Below, piece after piece: positions 19,218-29,549 of a stretch of DNA of 64,000 bases (position 1 is its first letter; each line of letters begins with the position of its first letter). The notes under the pieces were generated by a model that did no database searches, was not told where the DNA came from, and saw only the letters and a program-made list of their open reading frames with translations. The DNA lies in the NCBI RefSeq assembly GCF_001425685.1, contig NZ_LMCY01000012.1, positions 338 through 64,337 on the forward strand, in the 5' to 3' direction. Origin of the DNA: Massilia sp. Root335. Its GTDB lineage: Bacteria > Pseudomonadota > Gammaproteobacteria > Burkholderiales > Burkholderiaceae_D. Made by a program: the position numbers and the translations under genes.

Positions 19218-19457
19218 TTACTGCTTGTTGCCCTTGGACGAGCTGCGCGACGAGCCGGACGCCGACTGGCGGTTGCCGTGGCTCATGCTGCCGGCGCGGC
19301 GTGCCTCTTCCGAGGTGAACTCGTGCGCGGTGCCTTTCTGGTGGGCGGCCTTGCCGCCCTCGCTGGCGATCTGGCGCTGACGCTCCGGATCCATCGATGC
19401 GAAACCGCGGTTCTTCGTACCGCCACTCTGTTTGTTGCCCTGATTGCTGGATGCCAT
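19218..19457 (-). CDS. KGG-repeat general stress protein
   Basis: 79 residues, hydrophilic and largely disordered. It carries the KGG/Con-10 type repeats GGTKNRGFASMDPERQRQIASEGGKAAHQKGTAH and TSEEARRAG (stated here as features, residues about 12-60), followed by a Ser-rich tail. Proteins of this type are induced in desiccation, osmotic or stationary-phase stress, and some are spore-associated; biochemical function is unknown. The ATG has a strong GAGGAGAG site. It is divergent from the disordered protein gene at 19751. Confidence 0.8.
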   Translation of the reverse strand: MASSNQGNKQSGGTKNRGFASMDPERQRQIASEGGKAAHQKGTAHEFTSEEARRAGSMSHGNRQSASGSSRSSSKGNKQ

Positions 19458-19593
19458 GGTGTTCTCTCCTCGTTGCAGTTGAAACCGCCGCGTCCTGCGG
19501 CAGGCCTGCCGATGCCATCGGATGAGCGCTCGGTCGGAAAACATCTTAGGCATGCCGATTGGATGAGACTATAGGAGCAATTCAGATGACTTT

Positions 19594-19671
19594 GTAGGAC
19601 AATGTGAGACAGAAAATGCACCATCGAAACTCTACTTCCGGTTGTAAATAACTCGTCGGTAATCGTCCTAC
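19594..19671. promoter_or_regulatory. Inverted GTAGGAC / GTCCTAC motif in divergent stress-gene intergenic region
   Basis: Between 19458 and 19750 no gene is visible. GTAGGAC (19594-19600) and GTCCTAC (19665-19671) form an inverted pair 64 bases apart. They may be paired regulator half-sites or stress-promoter elements for the two divergent hydrophilic-protein genes. No sigma-70 promoter stands out. Confidence 0.3.
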
Positions 19672-19750
19672 ATATACCCGCTGCGTCTTCCTATACTGAT
19701 GTCGCCCCCGGACGCGCATCATCCTGGTTCCAGATCGAAAGGAGACGACC

Positions 19751-20596
19751 ATGGACGCGAACCAACGCAGCGAAGCGAACAACCAGACGAACAACGGCGC
19801 CAACGAAAAATGGACGCCCGGGTCCGAGGGCGCCAGCGCCGACCGCGGCCAGCCGCTCGACCACACCTACGCGCACGGCGCCGGCATGCAGCAGGGCAAC
19901 CAGCAGCGCGACGTCATGGGCAGCCAGCAGGGCGGCGCCGGCGGCCGCGAATACGGCGAGGATGCCGGCATCCCGGGCGGCTCGATGGAAAACCAGATCA
20001 ACGGCGGCTCCGGCGCCGTGCAGGGCGTCACCGACAGCCACCAGCGCCAGATGGAACAGAAGTCCGGCGCCTATGGCCTGCTGGAACAGGCCGTCGGACA
20101 CCGACCCAAAGACTCGGGCGTGAATCTGAACCAGCAACGGGCCACGCAGGGCGGCGGCATGCACGGCCCGCGCAGCGAGCTCCCGGCGCAGCCGCCGGGC
20201 GGCCCGGCGGGCAACCGCCAGTCCGGCGCATCGTCCTCGACCCAGGGCGGCGGCATGCCGGGGCCCGGCAGCGCCGGCGGCCATGAGGCCCAGCGCGGCA
20301 ACACGCAGCTGGAGGTAACCGGTTCGCGCTCGCCGGTCAACCAGAATTCCGACTACGGCGGCGTGCACGAATCGAACGACGTGGCCGGCGGCCTGCCGCG
20401 CTCGCCGGGCAACACGGGTGCGGACAGCACCGACCGCCAGGGCTCGCAGACGGGGTCCACCGCGTCGGCGGGCGGCCCGCCGGTGCACAAGTCGAACGAC
20501 GCCGCCGGCGGCTATCCGCGCAGCCCCGGCTTCGCCAACAAGCTGCACGGCGACGAGAACATGGACGACGACACGGGCTTCAAGAGCAAGCCCTGA
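19751..20596 (+). CDS. Glycine/glutamine/asparagine-rich disordered protein
   Basis: 281 residues of low-complexity sequence with almost no hydrophobic residues, preceded by a good AGGAGA site. It contains recurring blocks: QGGGMHGP and QGGGMPGP (about 138 and 168), and the near-duplicate segments VHESNDVAGGLPRSPG and VHKSNDAAGGYPRSPG (about 205 and 245). No catalytic motif, signal or membrane helix is present. The composition and the adjacent divergent KGG stress protein suggest a hydrophilin-like protectant, which is inference. Confidence 0.65.
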   Translation: MDANQRSEANNQTNNGANEKWTPGSEGASADRGQPLDHTYAHGAGMQQGNQQRDVMGSQQGGAGGREYGEDAGIPGGSMENQINGGSGAVQGVTDSHQRQMEQKSGAYGLLEQAVGHRPKDSGVNLNQQRATQGGGMHGPRSELPAQPPGGPAGNRQSGASSSTQGGGMPGPGSAGGHEAQRGNTQLEVTGSRSPVNQNSDYGGVHESNDVAGGLPRSPGNTGADSTDRQGSQTGSTASAGGPPVHKSNDAAGGYPRSPGFANKLHGDENMDDDTGFKSKP

Positions 20597-20605
20597 GTCC
20601 CTGTT

Positions 20606-20632
20606 GCGCCGGCCCGTCGCGCGGGCCGGCGC
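20606..20632 (+). terminator. GC-rich hairpin after disordered-protein gene
   Basis: A perfect 11-bp stem GCGCCGGCCCG and its complement with a 5-base loop starts 9 bases after the stop. A C/T-rich tail rather than a pure T-tract follows. Confidence 0.55.
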
Positions 20633-20806
20633 TTCCCCTCCTCCGTTCTTGATCCAGATTCAAGCGCCGGACGAGTTCCGGAACCCAGCCATTTCCCTCG
20701 CGGTCGAACCTGACACATTGCCAGACTGCGAGCGAAGCATGCCGAACGAGAACGGAATTGCACGAGGGAGCCGCGCCGCCGCGCGCGCCGGGGAGGCGCC
20801 CCGGCC

Positions 20807-21370
20807 ATGAAAGCCGTATTCCTCGACAAGGATGGCACGCTGGTGGACGACCTGCCGCACAACGTCGAGCCCGCGCACATCGTCCTGTGCCGCGGCGCCG
20901 GCCCGGCACTGCGCCTGATGGCGCGGCTCGGCTACCGCCTGTTCGTCGTCACCAACCAGCCCGGCATCGCGTTCGGGCGCTTGGCCGCGGCCGCGATGGA
21001 CGGGGTCCGGGCCCGCCTGCGCGAACTGCTGCTGGACGAGGAGCTGGCGCTCGACGGCTTTTATTATTGCCCGCATCACCCGGAAGGGACGGTCGCGCCG
21101 TGGGCCGCCGAATGCCACTGCCGCAAGCCGCTGCCGGGCCTGCTGTTGAAGGCGGCGCACGAGCACGGCATCGACCTGCGCGCGTCGTGGATGGTGGGCG
21201 ACATCCTGCACGACGTCGAGGCCGGCAACCGGGCCGGCTGCCGCACCATCCTCATCGACAACGGCAACGAAATGGAATGGCGGCTGGGCCCGCGCCGCGT
21301 ACCGACGCGCATGGCGCCCGACCTCTACACGGCCGCCGTGCTGATCGCCAGCCACGGGGACGCAGCATGA
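20807..21370 (+). CDS. gmhB: HAD-IIIA phosphatase, D-glycero-D-manno-heptose-1,7-bisphosphate 7-phosphatase
   Basis: 187 residues with the HAD motifs DKDGT (nucleophile Asp7), VVTNQPG, RKP and GDILHDVEAG. A zinc-loop pattern CPHHPEG...ECHCRKP is characteristic of GmhB. The enzyme removes the 7-phosphate during ADP-heptose synthesis for LPS inner core in the cytosol. It overlaps the start of the following heptosyltransferase-type gene by 4 bases, which supports the LPS role. Histidinol-phosphate phosphatase is the alternative within this family. Confidence 0.85.
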   Translation: MKAVFLDKDGTLVDDLPHNVEPAHIVLCRGAGPALRLMARLGYRLFVVTNQPGIAFGRLAAAAMDGVRARLRELLLDEELALDGFYYCPHHPEGTVAPWAAECHCRKPLPGLLLKAAHEHGIDLRASWMVGDILHDVEAGNRAGCRTILIDNGNEMEWRLGPRRVPTRMAPDLYTAAVLIASHGDAA

Positions 21371-22500
21371 CGGCGCCCTGGCAACGGGCCCGGCGCATCC
21401 TCTGCGTGCGTCTCGACTCGCTCGGCGACGTGCTGATGTGCACCCCGGCCATGCGCGCGCTGCACCGCGCCGTGCCGGGACGCACGCTGACCCTGCTGGG
21501 TTCCCCATCCGGCGCGGCCGCGCAGCCGTACGTGCCGGAACTGGACGACGCCGTCGCCTGGATCGCCCCGTGGGCGCACGCCGACACCCGGCACGCCGAT
21601 CCGCAATCGCACATGGCCGGCCTGGCGCTGGTCGGCGCCCTCGCCGCGCGCGCCTTCGACGCCGCCGTCATCTTCACGACCTACACGCAGAGCGCGCTGC
21701 CGGCGGCACTGCTGTGCCAGCTGGCCGGCATCCCGCTGCGGCTGGCCCATTGCCGCGAGAATCCCTACGGCCTGCTGACCGACTGGATTCCCGATCCCGA
21801 GCCGACGCCCCTCGTGCGGCACGAAGTCCAGCGCCAGCTGGCCCTCGTGCAGCGGGTCGGGTGCCGCAGCGCGGAACCCGGGTTGTCGTTCGTGCCCGCG
21901 CCGGCCGACGCCGCCGCGGCGCGGATGCGCCTGTCGGCGGCCGGCGTCGATCCGGACCGGCCGTGGATCCTGCTGCACCCGGGCGCCGGCGCCGCCTCGC
22001 GCCGCTATCCGGCCGCGCACTGGGCGCAGGTGCTGCGCCTGCTGGCGCACGATCCGCGACTGCCCCTCGTGCTCACGGGGAGCGCAGCGGAAGCGGAACT
22101 GGTCGACGGCATCCAGTTCGCCGCCGCCGTGCCGGCCGTCTCGCTCGCGGGACGGCTGTCGCTGGGCGAACTGGGCGCCGCGCTGCGCCTGGCCGCCGTC
22201 GCCGTGACCAACAACACCGGGCCGGCCCACATGGCCGCCGCCGTGGGCACGCCGGTGGTCGACCTGTACGCGCTGACCAATCCGCAGCACACGCCGTGGC
22301 ACGTGCGCAACCGCGTCCTGTTCCACGACGTCCCCTGCCGCTTCTGCTTCAAGAGCACCTGTCCGCACGACCACCACGCGTGTCTTGCCGGCGTCGCCCC
22401 GCAGCGCGTCGCCGACGCCGTGCACGAACTGCTGGGGACGGCGCCGCCGACCGCGCCGGCATTGCCGGCAGCAAAGCCGGACACCACCGTGCCCAGCTGA
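21367..22500 (+). CDS. Glycosyltransferase family 9 (heptosyltransferase-type)
   Basis: 377 residues in a GT-B fold of the ADP-heptose:LPS heptosyltransferase family. Marks are ILCVRLDSLGDVLMCTPA (donor-domain Gly loop), WILLHPGAGAASRRYPAAHWAQV, and TNNTGPAHMAAAVGTPVVDLY. It acts on the cytosolic face of the inner membrane during LPS core or related glycan assembly. Start ATG overlaps the gmhB stop. A cysteine cluster near the end (CRFCFKSTC, then CLAG) is common in this family. Acceptor is not predictable. Convergent with the ftsH-like gene, 40 bases between. Confidence 0.85.
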   Translation: MTAPWQRARRILCVRLDSLGDVLMCTPAMRALHRAVPGRTLTLLGSPSGAAAQPYVPELDDAVAWIAPWAHADTRHADPQSHMAGLALVGALAARAFDAAVIFTTYTQSALPAALLCQLAGIPLRLAHCRENPYGLLTDWIPDPEPTPLVRHEVQRQLALVQRVGCRSAEPGLSFVPAPADAAAARMRLSAAGVDPDRPWILLHPGAGAASRRYPAAHWAQVLRLLAHDPRLPLVLTGSAAEAELVDGIQFAAAVPAVSLAGRLSLGELGAALRLAAVAVTNNTGPAHMAAAVGTPVVDLYALTNPQHTPWHVRNRVLFHDVPCRFCFKSTCPHDHHACLAGVAPQRVADAVHELLGTAPPTAPALPAAKPDTTVPS

Positions 22501-22540
22501 CCGGGATGCGACGATGCTGCCCCGTGAATCGCCATCCCGG

Positions 22541-24523
<1,983 letters not shown>

Positions 24524-24559
24524 GTCGCCTCCCGCAAACCATGTTTGATCGCCGCACAC

Positions 24560-25114
24560 CTACTCCGTTTCATTGTAGGCGCGAATCACGGCGTCATAGG
24601 CGGCAATGCAGGCGTTGAGGCGGACGATGGCGGCGTCGCCTTCGCCGGTGAGCCGAGCAAGACCTGCGGCAACCGCCGGGTCAAGTTCGGCTGGAACGGC
24701 GGTTCCCGTATCCAGGCCGGCAGCACCGGCGGCGTCAGGCGGTCGGGCTGGATCGGCCGCACGGGCGCGGACAAGGACTGGCAGCCGGCGACGGCCAGCA
24801 GCAAGATCGGACTGCAGCGCAGCCCCCTGGGTCTGGACATGAGTAAGTTCCTTTTGAAGTTTGCCGATGTCGGCGATGGCGGCGTCGAGCCGGTCCTGCG
24901 CGGCCTTGACGCGCGTGTTCGCCAGCCGCAGCGCGTCCTGCGCCTGGCGTGTGCGCTCGGCCTCGACGAGGTCGCGGCGCGTGCTCTCGCGGCTGACGCC
25001 GATCCCGATGAGATGGTCGCGATACCCGACCAGGGCGGCCGCGCCCAGCAGGCACAACGCCGCTGCCGCGACCCATGCCGGGATGCCCAGGCGGGCGAGG
25101 ATCGCGGCGATCAT
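24560..25114 (-). CDS. Rz-like inner-membrane spanin
   Basis: 184 residues: an N-terminal signal-anchor helix (IPAWVAAAALCLLGAAALVGY) followed by a long charged helical region (about 35-105) rich in Arg/Glu/Ala/Gln typical of the i-spanin coiled coil. A C-terminal soluble part follows. In phage lysis it links to an outer-membrane lipoprotein to fuse the two membranes after the wall is cut. It overlaps the lysozyme stop by ATGA and contains the Rz1 gene in another frame. A final operon position before the ftsH-like gene is unusual. Confidence 0.85.
   Translation of the reverse strand: MIAAILARLGIPAWVAAAALCLLGAAALVGYRDHLIGIGVSRESTRRDLVEAERTRQAQDALRLANTRVKAAQDRLDAAIADIGKLQKELTHVQTQGAALQSDLAAGRRRLPVLVRARAADPARPPDAAGAAGLDTGTAVPAELDPAVAAGLARLTGEGDAAIVRLNACIAAYDAVIRAYNETE
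24586..24840 (-). CDS. Rz1-like outer-membrane spanin lipoprotein, nested inside Rz
   Basis: 84 residues in a different frame within the Rz gene. The start ATG gives MSRPRGLRCSPILLLAVAGC, a short signal peptide with lipobox AVAGC (lipidated Cys20). A proline-rich segment follows (PIQPDRLTPPVLPAWIREPP), the hallmark of o-spanins. Nesting of Rz1 entirely within Rz is the lambda arrangement. The C-terminal part past about residue 60 is less typical, so the true functional end is uncertain. Confidence 0.75.
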   Translation of the reverse strand: MSRPRGLRCSPILLLAVAGCQSLSAPVRPIQPDRLTPPVLPAWIREPPFQPNLTRRLPQVLLGSPAKATPPSSASTPALPPMTP

Positions 25115-25590
25115 CGCGCTTCCCCGCGGCACAGCGCGCGCTCGGCCTGGCGCCGCCGCGTCAGGCCAGCCACTTCGCGGCCATCGACCTTGTTCCACAA
25201 CAGCAGCGCGTCGCAGGCGCCGGCCATGTCGCCGGCATTCGCCCGTCGCGCCATGCTGGAGCGGCAGAATGCGGCGACACCGATGTTGTAGGCGGCATCG
25301 ACGAACGCCGTCTTCTGGCCGTCCGTCAAGGGAACGTGGACGCACGCCAGGACGCCGGCCGCGTGACGCTCGAGGTCGCGTGCCAGCTGGGCATCGCACT
25401 CGGCCGGCGTGTACGTCCGCCCCCACGTCGCGTGCCCGGTCGCGCCGTCGCAATAGGTCAGCACGCCGCCGAGATCGCGGTACGTGGTCAGGACGCGCCC
25501 CTCCTGCGTCGGCGTGAACGCGACCAGCGCGGCGGCGGCCGTCGCCCCCACGAGAGCGGCCAGGCCGGGGCCGGGAATACGGCGCGTCAT
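25111..25590 (-). CDS. Phage lysozyme (GH24), signal-anchor type
   Basis: 159 residues. The catalytic triad of T4-type lysozymes is present with exact spacing: Glu30, Asp39 and Thr45 (E-x8-D-x5-T). The N-terminus has a weakly hydrophobic Ala/Gly-rich segment (PGLAALVGATAAAALVAF), as in SAR endolysins that are exported by Sec, stay tethered and are released by membrane depolarisation. Several cysteines follow, which could regulate by disulfide isomerisation. It overlaps holin and Rz genes by ATGA on both sides, a tightly coupled lysis cassette. Confidence 0.88.
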   Translation of the reverse strand: MTRRIPGPGLAALVGATAAAALVAFTPTQEGRVLTTYRDLGGVLTYCDGATGHATWGRTYTPAECDAQLARDLERHAAGVLACVHVPLTDGQKTAFVDAAYNIGVAAFCRSSMARRANAGDMAGACDALLLWNKVDGREVAGLTRRRQAERALCRGEAR

Positions 25591-25814
25591 GAGTAATCCT
25601 CCCACGGAGAATTGCCCATATGCGCCAGCGCGGCATCGCTCTCGCGCTGCTCGCGGCGGTCGCGCCGGTACACATAGATGGCGTTGATGACGAAGGTCAG
25701 CAAGGCCGTCACGATGCCGACCAGGACACCCAGTTCGGTCAGCGTGAGCGAGGCGCCGATCGACGTCATGCCGCCGGCGTAGCTCATCACCTCCAAAGTG
25801 CTCGGTTTGCTCAT
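25587..25814 (-). CDS. Holin-like small membrane protein
   Basis: 75 residues with one clear transmembrane segment (LGVLVGIVTALLTFVINAIYVY, about 29-50) and possibly a weaker N-terminal one. A strongly charged cytosolic tail (RRDRREQRES) follows. Size, charge pattern and position directly before the lysozyme gene identify it as holin or pinholin. With a SAR lysozyme a pinholin would be expected. It has its own terminator upstream (25836-25858), so its transcription depends on read-through. Confidence 0.78.
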   Translation of the reverse strand: MSKPSTLEVMSYAGGMTSIGASLTLTELGVLVGIVTALLTFVINAIYVYRRDRREQRESDAALAHMGNSPWEDYS

Positions 25815-25835
25815 AGAGTACCTCTCGGATCGACG

Positions 25836-25858
25836 AAAAAAGGCCCGCCGAAGCGGGC
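25836..25858 (-). terminator. Intrinsic terminator between fibre gene and lysis cassette
   Basis: On the minus strand GCCCGC-TTCG-GCGGGC is followed by C and six Ts. It lies between the fibre-type gene stop (25882) and the holin start (25814), so full expression of lysis genes needs read-through or antitermination. Confidence 0.85.
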
Positions 25859-25881
25859 TGCGGTTGATGCACTCGATCAGA

Positions 25882-28716
25882 TCAGCCTGGATCGCTCCGG
25901 CTGGCCATGACCTGGACCCAGGCCGCGCCGGGCGAAACGGCGAACCTGACGGTGTCGCGATACCCGTCGAAACTCACGACGTAATCCTTCGTGGCGCCCA
26001 CGCGTTTCACGACGCCGGCGACGAGCACGTCCCTGACGCTCCAGCCGGGTGGCAGCGTGAAGTCGGTCGTGCCGGCAGTGGAGTCGAAGTCGAACGGAAC
26101 GACGTCGCGCGCGCCCAGGCCGCGCACGTCGTTGCGGCGCAGTTCGTCGCGCAGCACGAGCGCCGGCTGCTGGTAGCGCGCCCCGCCGATGCCGCCTGTG
26201 ATGTGTGCGCCCGAGGCAGCCGACAAGGCGGTCACGGCACCGACCGGTGTCGCGGCGCTGTCCACACGTTGCAGGCCATGGAAGGACGAACGACCCCAGC
26301 TCGTGCCGACGTGCAGCGTGTCGATGGTGCGGTCGTATGCCAAGGCGGTGCAAGCCGTACTGGTGCCGTCGACAGTACACTGGGCACCAGGCTGGAATAA
26401 CGGAAGTTCGTCGCGATAGATTTGGGCGATCTGGTCGTCCGACGGCAGCGCAGCGGCGATTCGCAGCATCGCGGCCTTTCCGCTGTAGGAATTGCCGAGA
26501 ATGGTCCCTTGGCTGTTACCAACGCGCAGGACATTGCCGGTTGCCAGCGGCATGTAGGTGTCGACGCCACCACTGACCTGTGCACCGCCGTTCACGTAGC
26601 CATACCACGTTCCAGACTTGCGATAGACGCAGAAGAAATACCAGCTTCCATCAGTGGGAATGGCGCCAACGCCATAACGCTTGTTGCTGCCGCCGCGCCC
26701 TGTATAGAGTTCCAGCAGACCGGTTCCGGACGCGTTAGGCGTCAGGATCAGGCCATTACCGGATGTCGCATTTTCCAGAGCGAGAAGCATCTGGGCCGAA
26801 TTACTGTGAGAGGCCCAGCCCATGATGCTGAAGTCGCTGGACCCGAAATCGATCGCGCTGTTGTATGACTGCTCCAGGTAGTTCGCCGTCGAGAAGCCGG
26901 AGTAACCGACCAGTTGGGCACCGGGGGCCACGGCAGCCTTCGTGATGCTGCCGTTGATGGCCAGTGCCACTCCCTTGACACTGCGATCAGGGTCGGCGAG
27001 CTTTGCGCTGATTGCGTCAAATGATACGGCGGAATTGGATGATGCCGCCATTATCGAAAGAACCGTGATTGCTGATGTCGCCGTAAATACGCAACTAAGG
27101 TTCGAATTGCTGCTAAATACGTTTGTTCCGGATATTTCAGCAGATCCCGGGCCGGACTCGCCGATATACACACCGACGGTCCCGCTGAGTCTTTTAACGG
27201 TTACCGTGTAGCGTTTCCCAATAACAGTTGGGATAGTTTGGAAAAAAATCAGGTTGGACGATGCTCCCGTGGTGGCGTTAACTTGCCCACTCACGACGTT
27301 GACAACAGCTGTTGCTTCCTTGGTCCAGCCAGTAATATCTGAATCAAAGTTCCCGTTGGTGACAAGCTCGGCGCCGATCAGTGTCTCGGACACCGTATCC
27401 GCAAGCCAGGCGCCACGCGAGTCGCCCACCTGCCAGCCGCTGGTGTAGGTGTTCGCGATGTACGCCACCATGCCTTTCGCAGGCGAACAAGGATTGTCCC
27501 GATACAAAGTAACGCCGTCGCCAGAACCTGACGCGCGAGAGGGAACCAGCGCGTTAAGCAAATATCCGAGTGTTGCGGGCGTCGCCGTTGGGTAATATTG
27601 CTTTGTCCGCCAGCTATTGAGCGACGTGCTGGTCGGCGGGATCGAACCTACCGAAACACTGCCCCATGTCGCATTGTTGCTCTGCCCGACCCACATTGTA
27701 TCGTCTGAACCGAACCCGATCTTGTCGACAGAATCGTTCGATCCGTTCGTGATGTTGGCTACGGTGCCGTCCTGCCGAATAACGCTGACGCCGCCCTGCG
27801 TTGCGATCGCGACAGTCGCAGTCGGCATGCCGGTCGAAGGATCAATCGGCGCATCGGCCAGCACGGTCATCGCGACGTCGTTGACCTTGTGGTTGACCAG
27901 GGCCGGGCCGTTCAGGCCATACAGGAAGTCGGCCGAATTGTTACGTTGGGCGATCGTGCCCTTGAACTGGTTGCGTCCATTTGCACGGAAGACGTTGCAG
28001 CCTTCGCTGACGAAGTTGACGGCGACCAGGCCGGCAAACGTGTCGTTGGCATTCCCGACCAGCAGCAGGCCATCGCGCATCGCCGCGCTGGTCAGCGTGG
28101 CCGGGCCATACAACAAGGCAGCCCCCACGTCACCGCTAAACGCCATCCACATGGGTAGTTCCGGATGAGTGGCGTCGTAAATGACCAGGCGCTGCGCCTC
28201 CACCACGATGAGTCCCACCGCTGGAAATTCACGCGTGTTGCCGCGGGAGACCCGTTGTCCGGCCGTATCCGACTGGATCTGGTAGAACAGACCGTCTGTC
28301 GTGTTCTGGAAGTAGTCGAACGTCCGGCCACCGAAAGCAACAGCAGCCGGCACGCTTGCAAATTGACCGAGCCACTTGCCGGACTGAAGCGCCTCGTTCT
28401 CCCAGCTCGTATGCTTGCACCGCTTGCGCCATGCCCCGCCGTCGCTGTCGCCGCTGGTGTCGTACAGGAAGACATCGACGACAGTGTCCGAATGAAATTG
28501 CTTGCTCAGCGCCGCCAGCTGCTCGTTCGGCGCCGTCGACGCCAGCCAGGCTGCGAGCGCCGCGTCGCGTGCGCTGCCCGCCTGTGCCGCGCTGCTTGCG
28601 GCGGCCTGGGCCGCGGTCGTCGCCGCGGCGCTCTTGACCTGGACGTCGTCGTCCAGCGCATTCATGGCCTGGAATGCCTGGGTACCCGGCATCCCGTAAT
28701 AAAAACGATTGCTCAT
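25882..28716 (-). CDS. Tail fibre / receptor-binding protein with jelly-roll and LamG-type domains
   Basis: 944 residues. An N-terminal alanine-rich helical segment (about 25-65) is followed by a beta-rich part with WVGQ/propeller-like repeats (about 170-440). Then come a carbohydrate-binding-module-like jelly roll (about 450-573, ELVTNGNFDSDITGW start) and a LamG/concanavalin-type domain (about 605-775, DFSIMGWASHSNS, GSWYFFCVYRKSGTWYGYVNG). The last about 150 residues are unassigned. Codon use from about 26400 to 27700 looks less GC-rich than the neighbours, as expected for exchangeable host-range genes. The ATG at 28716 overlaps the previous stop. Confidence 0.72.
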   Translation of the reverse strand: MSNRFYYGMPGTQAFQAMNALDDDVQVKSAAATTAAQAAASSAAQAGSARDAALAAWLASTAPNEQLAALSKQFHSDTVVDVFLYDTSGDSDGGAWRKRCKHTSWENEALQSGKWLGQFASVPAAVAFGGRTFDYFQNTTDGLFYQIQSDTAGQRVSRGNTREFPAVGLIVVEAQRLVIYDATHPELPMWMAFSGDVGAALLYGPATLTSAAMRDGLLLVGNANDTFAGLVAVNFVSEGCNVFRANGRNQFKGTIAQRNNSADFLYGLNGPALVNHKVNDVAMTVLADAPIDPSTGMPTATVAIATQGGVSVIRQDGTVANITNGSNDSVDKIGFGSDDTMWVGQSNNATWGSVSVGSIPPTSTSLNSWRTKQYYPTATPATLGYLLNALVPSRASGSGDGVTLYRDNPCSPAKGMVAYIANTYTSGWQVGDSRGAWLADTVSETLIGAELVTNGNFDSDITGWTKEATAVVNVVSGQVNATTGASSNLIFFQTIPTVIGKRYTVTVKRLSGTVGVYIGESGPGSAEISGTNVFSSNSNLSCVFTATSAITVLSIMAASSNSAVSFDAISAKLADPDRSVKGVALAINGSITKAAVAPGAQLVGYSGFSTANYLEQSYNSAIDFGSSDFSIMGWASHSNSAQMLLALENATSGNGLILTPNASGTGLLELYTGRGGSNKRYGVGAIPTDGSWYFFCVYRKSGTWYGYVNGGAQVSGGVDTYMPLATGNVLRVGNSQGTILGNSYSGKAAMLRIAAALPSDDQIAQIYRDELPLFQPGAQCTVDGTSTACTALAYDRTIDTLHVGTSWGRSSFHGLQRVDSAATPVGAVTALSAASGAHITGGIGGARYQQPALVLRDELRRNDVRGLGARDVVPFDFDSTAGTTDFTLPPGWSVRDVLVAGVVKRVGATKDYVVSFDGYRDTVRFAVSPGAAWVQVMASRSDPG

Positions 28717-29549
28717 CAAATCTCCTCGATATCAAGTGAAGTTGCGTATTGCTGGAACAGCGGCGTGGTCATCACCGCCGTGTTCGACAGCTTTCCGTAC
28801 AGCTGGTGTGTCTGCTCAAGGCGCGCGTCGTCGCTGTCCGGATACAGGCTGAAGAAGAGCGGGCGGCACATCCCGTTGCCCCACACGATGCTCCACAGCG
28901 TGGCGCGGTCGACCGGGCTCAGGGATGCCAGGCTGACCGACTGCGTCTTGTGCCGCGTGCCGACGTCGGTGACGAGGTCGCCGGCGTCCGTGCGGACGTG
29001 CTTGCTGGTGTCCACGGCCTGCACGGGCGCGCCGAATTCGGCGTTGATGCTCGGCTCCCAGTAGACCCCGCACACGAGGCGCGCGGCCTCGATGCAGCCG
29101 GCCGGGTTCGTGTCGTCGGCGATGTCGAGTACGAGTTTTTCGACCATGCCTGGGGTCGGCACCCACGCGCGGGCATAGGTGCCGCCGCCGTTGGTATAGG
29201 CGTTGCTGCCGAGCGGAACGGAGCCCCAGTCCCACAGGCCCAGCACTGGCGCGGGACAGGCTTCGACGGCACCGGTGTCGAACAGCGGCACGGCGTCGCC
29301 GGCCCTGGCATAGCCGCGCACGCGTAAGGTCGCCCTTGGGGTCAGGTTACAGAACGGCAGCACGACGCCGCCGATGGCCTCGGCCACCGGCCACGTGGCC
29401 GTGATCGTGGCCGTCGTGCCGGTGCTGCGCCAGACGTCGGACTTGATGTCGGCAAGCAGGCGATCCGGCGTCATGGCACCGGCCGAGGACGACGCCGCGA
29501 TCGACGCGCGGTCGGCGGCGTTGTCGTAGATGATGCGAAGATTTGGCAT
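28716..29549 (-). CDS. Tail-tip / baseplate-region phage protein, unknown function
   Basis: 277 residues starting MPNLRIIYDNAADRASI, not assignable to a named family. The sequence is beta-rich, with paired Trp and Cys (VWRSTGTTATITATWP, CGVYWEPS). Similar-sized proteins sit between the tip protein and the fibre in siphophage-like prophages of Burkholderiales. Stop and start codons overlap with both neighbours (TAATG and TGATG), so it is translated as part of the tail-tip block. Confidence 0.65.
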   Translation of the reverse strand: MPNLRIIYDNAADRASIAASSSAGAMTPDRLLADIKSDVWRSTGTTATITATWPVAEAIGGVVLPFCNLTPRATLRVRGYARAGDAVPLFDTGAVEACPAPVLGLWDWGSVPLGSNAYTNGGGTYARAWVPTPGMVEKLVLDIADDTNPAGCIEAARLVCGVYWEPSINAEFGAPVQAVDTSKHVRTDAGDLVTDVGTRHKTQSVSLASLSPVDRATLWSIVWGNGMCRPLFFSLYPDSDDARLEQTHQLYGKLSNTAVMTTPLFQQYATSLDIEEI

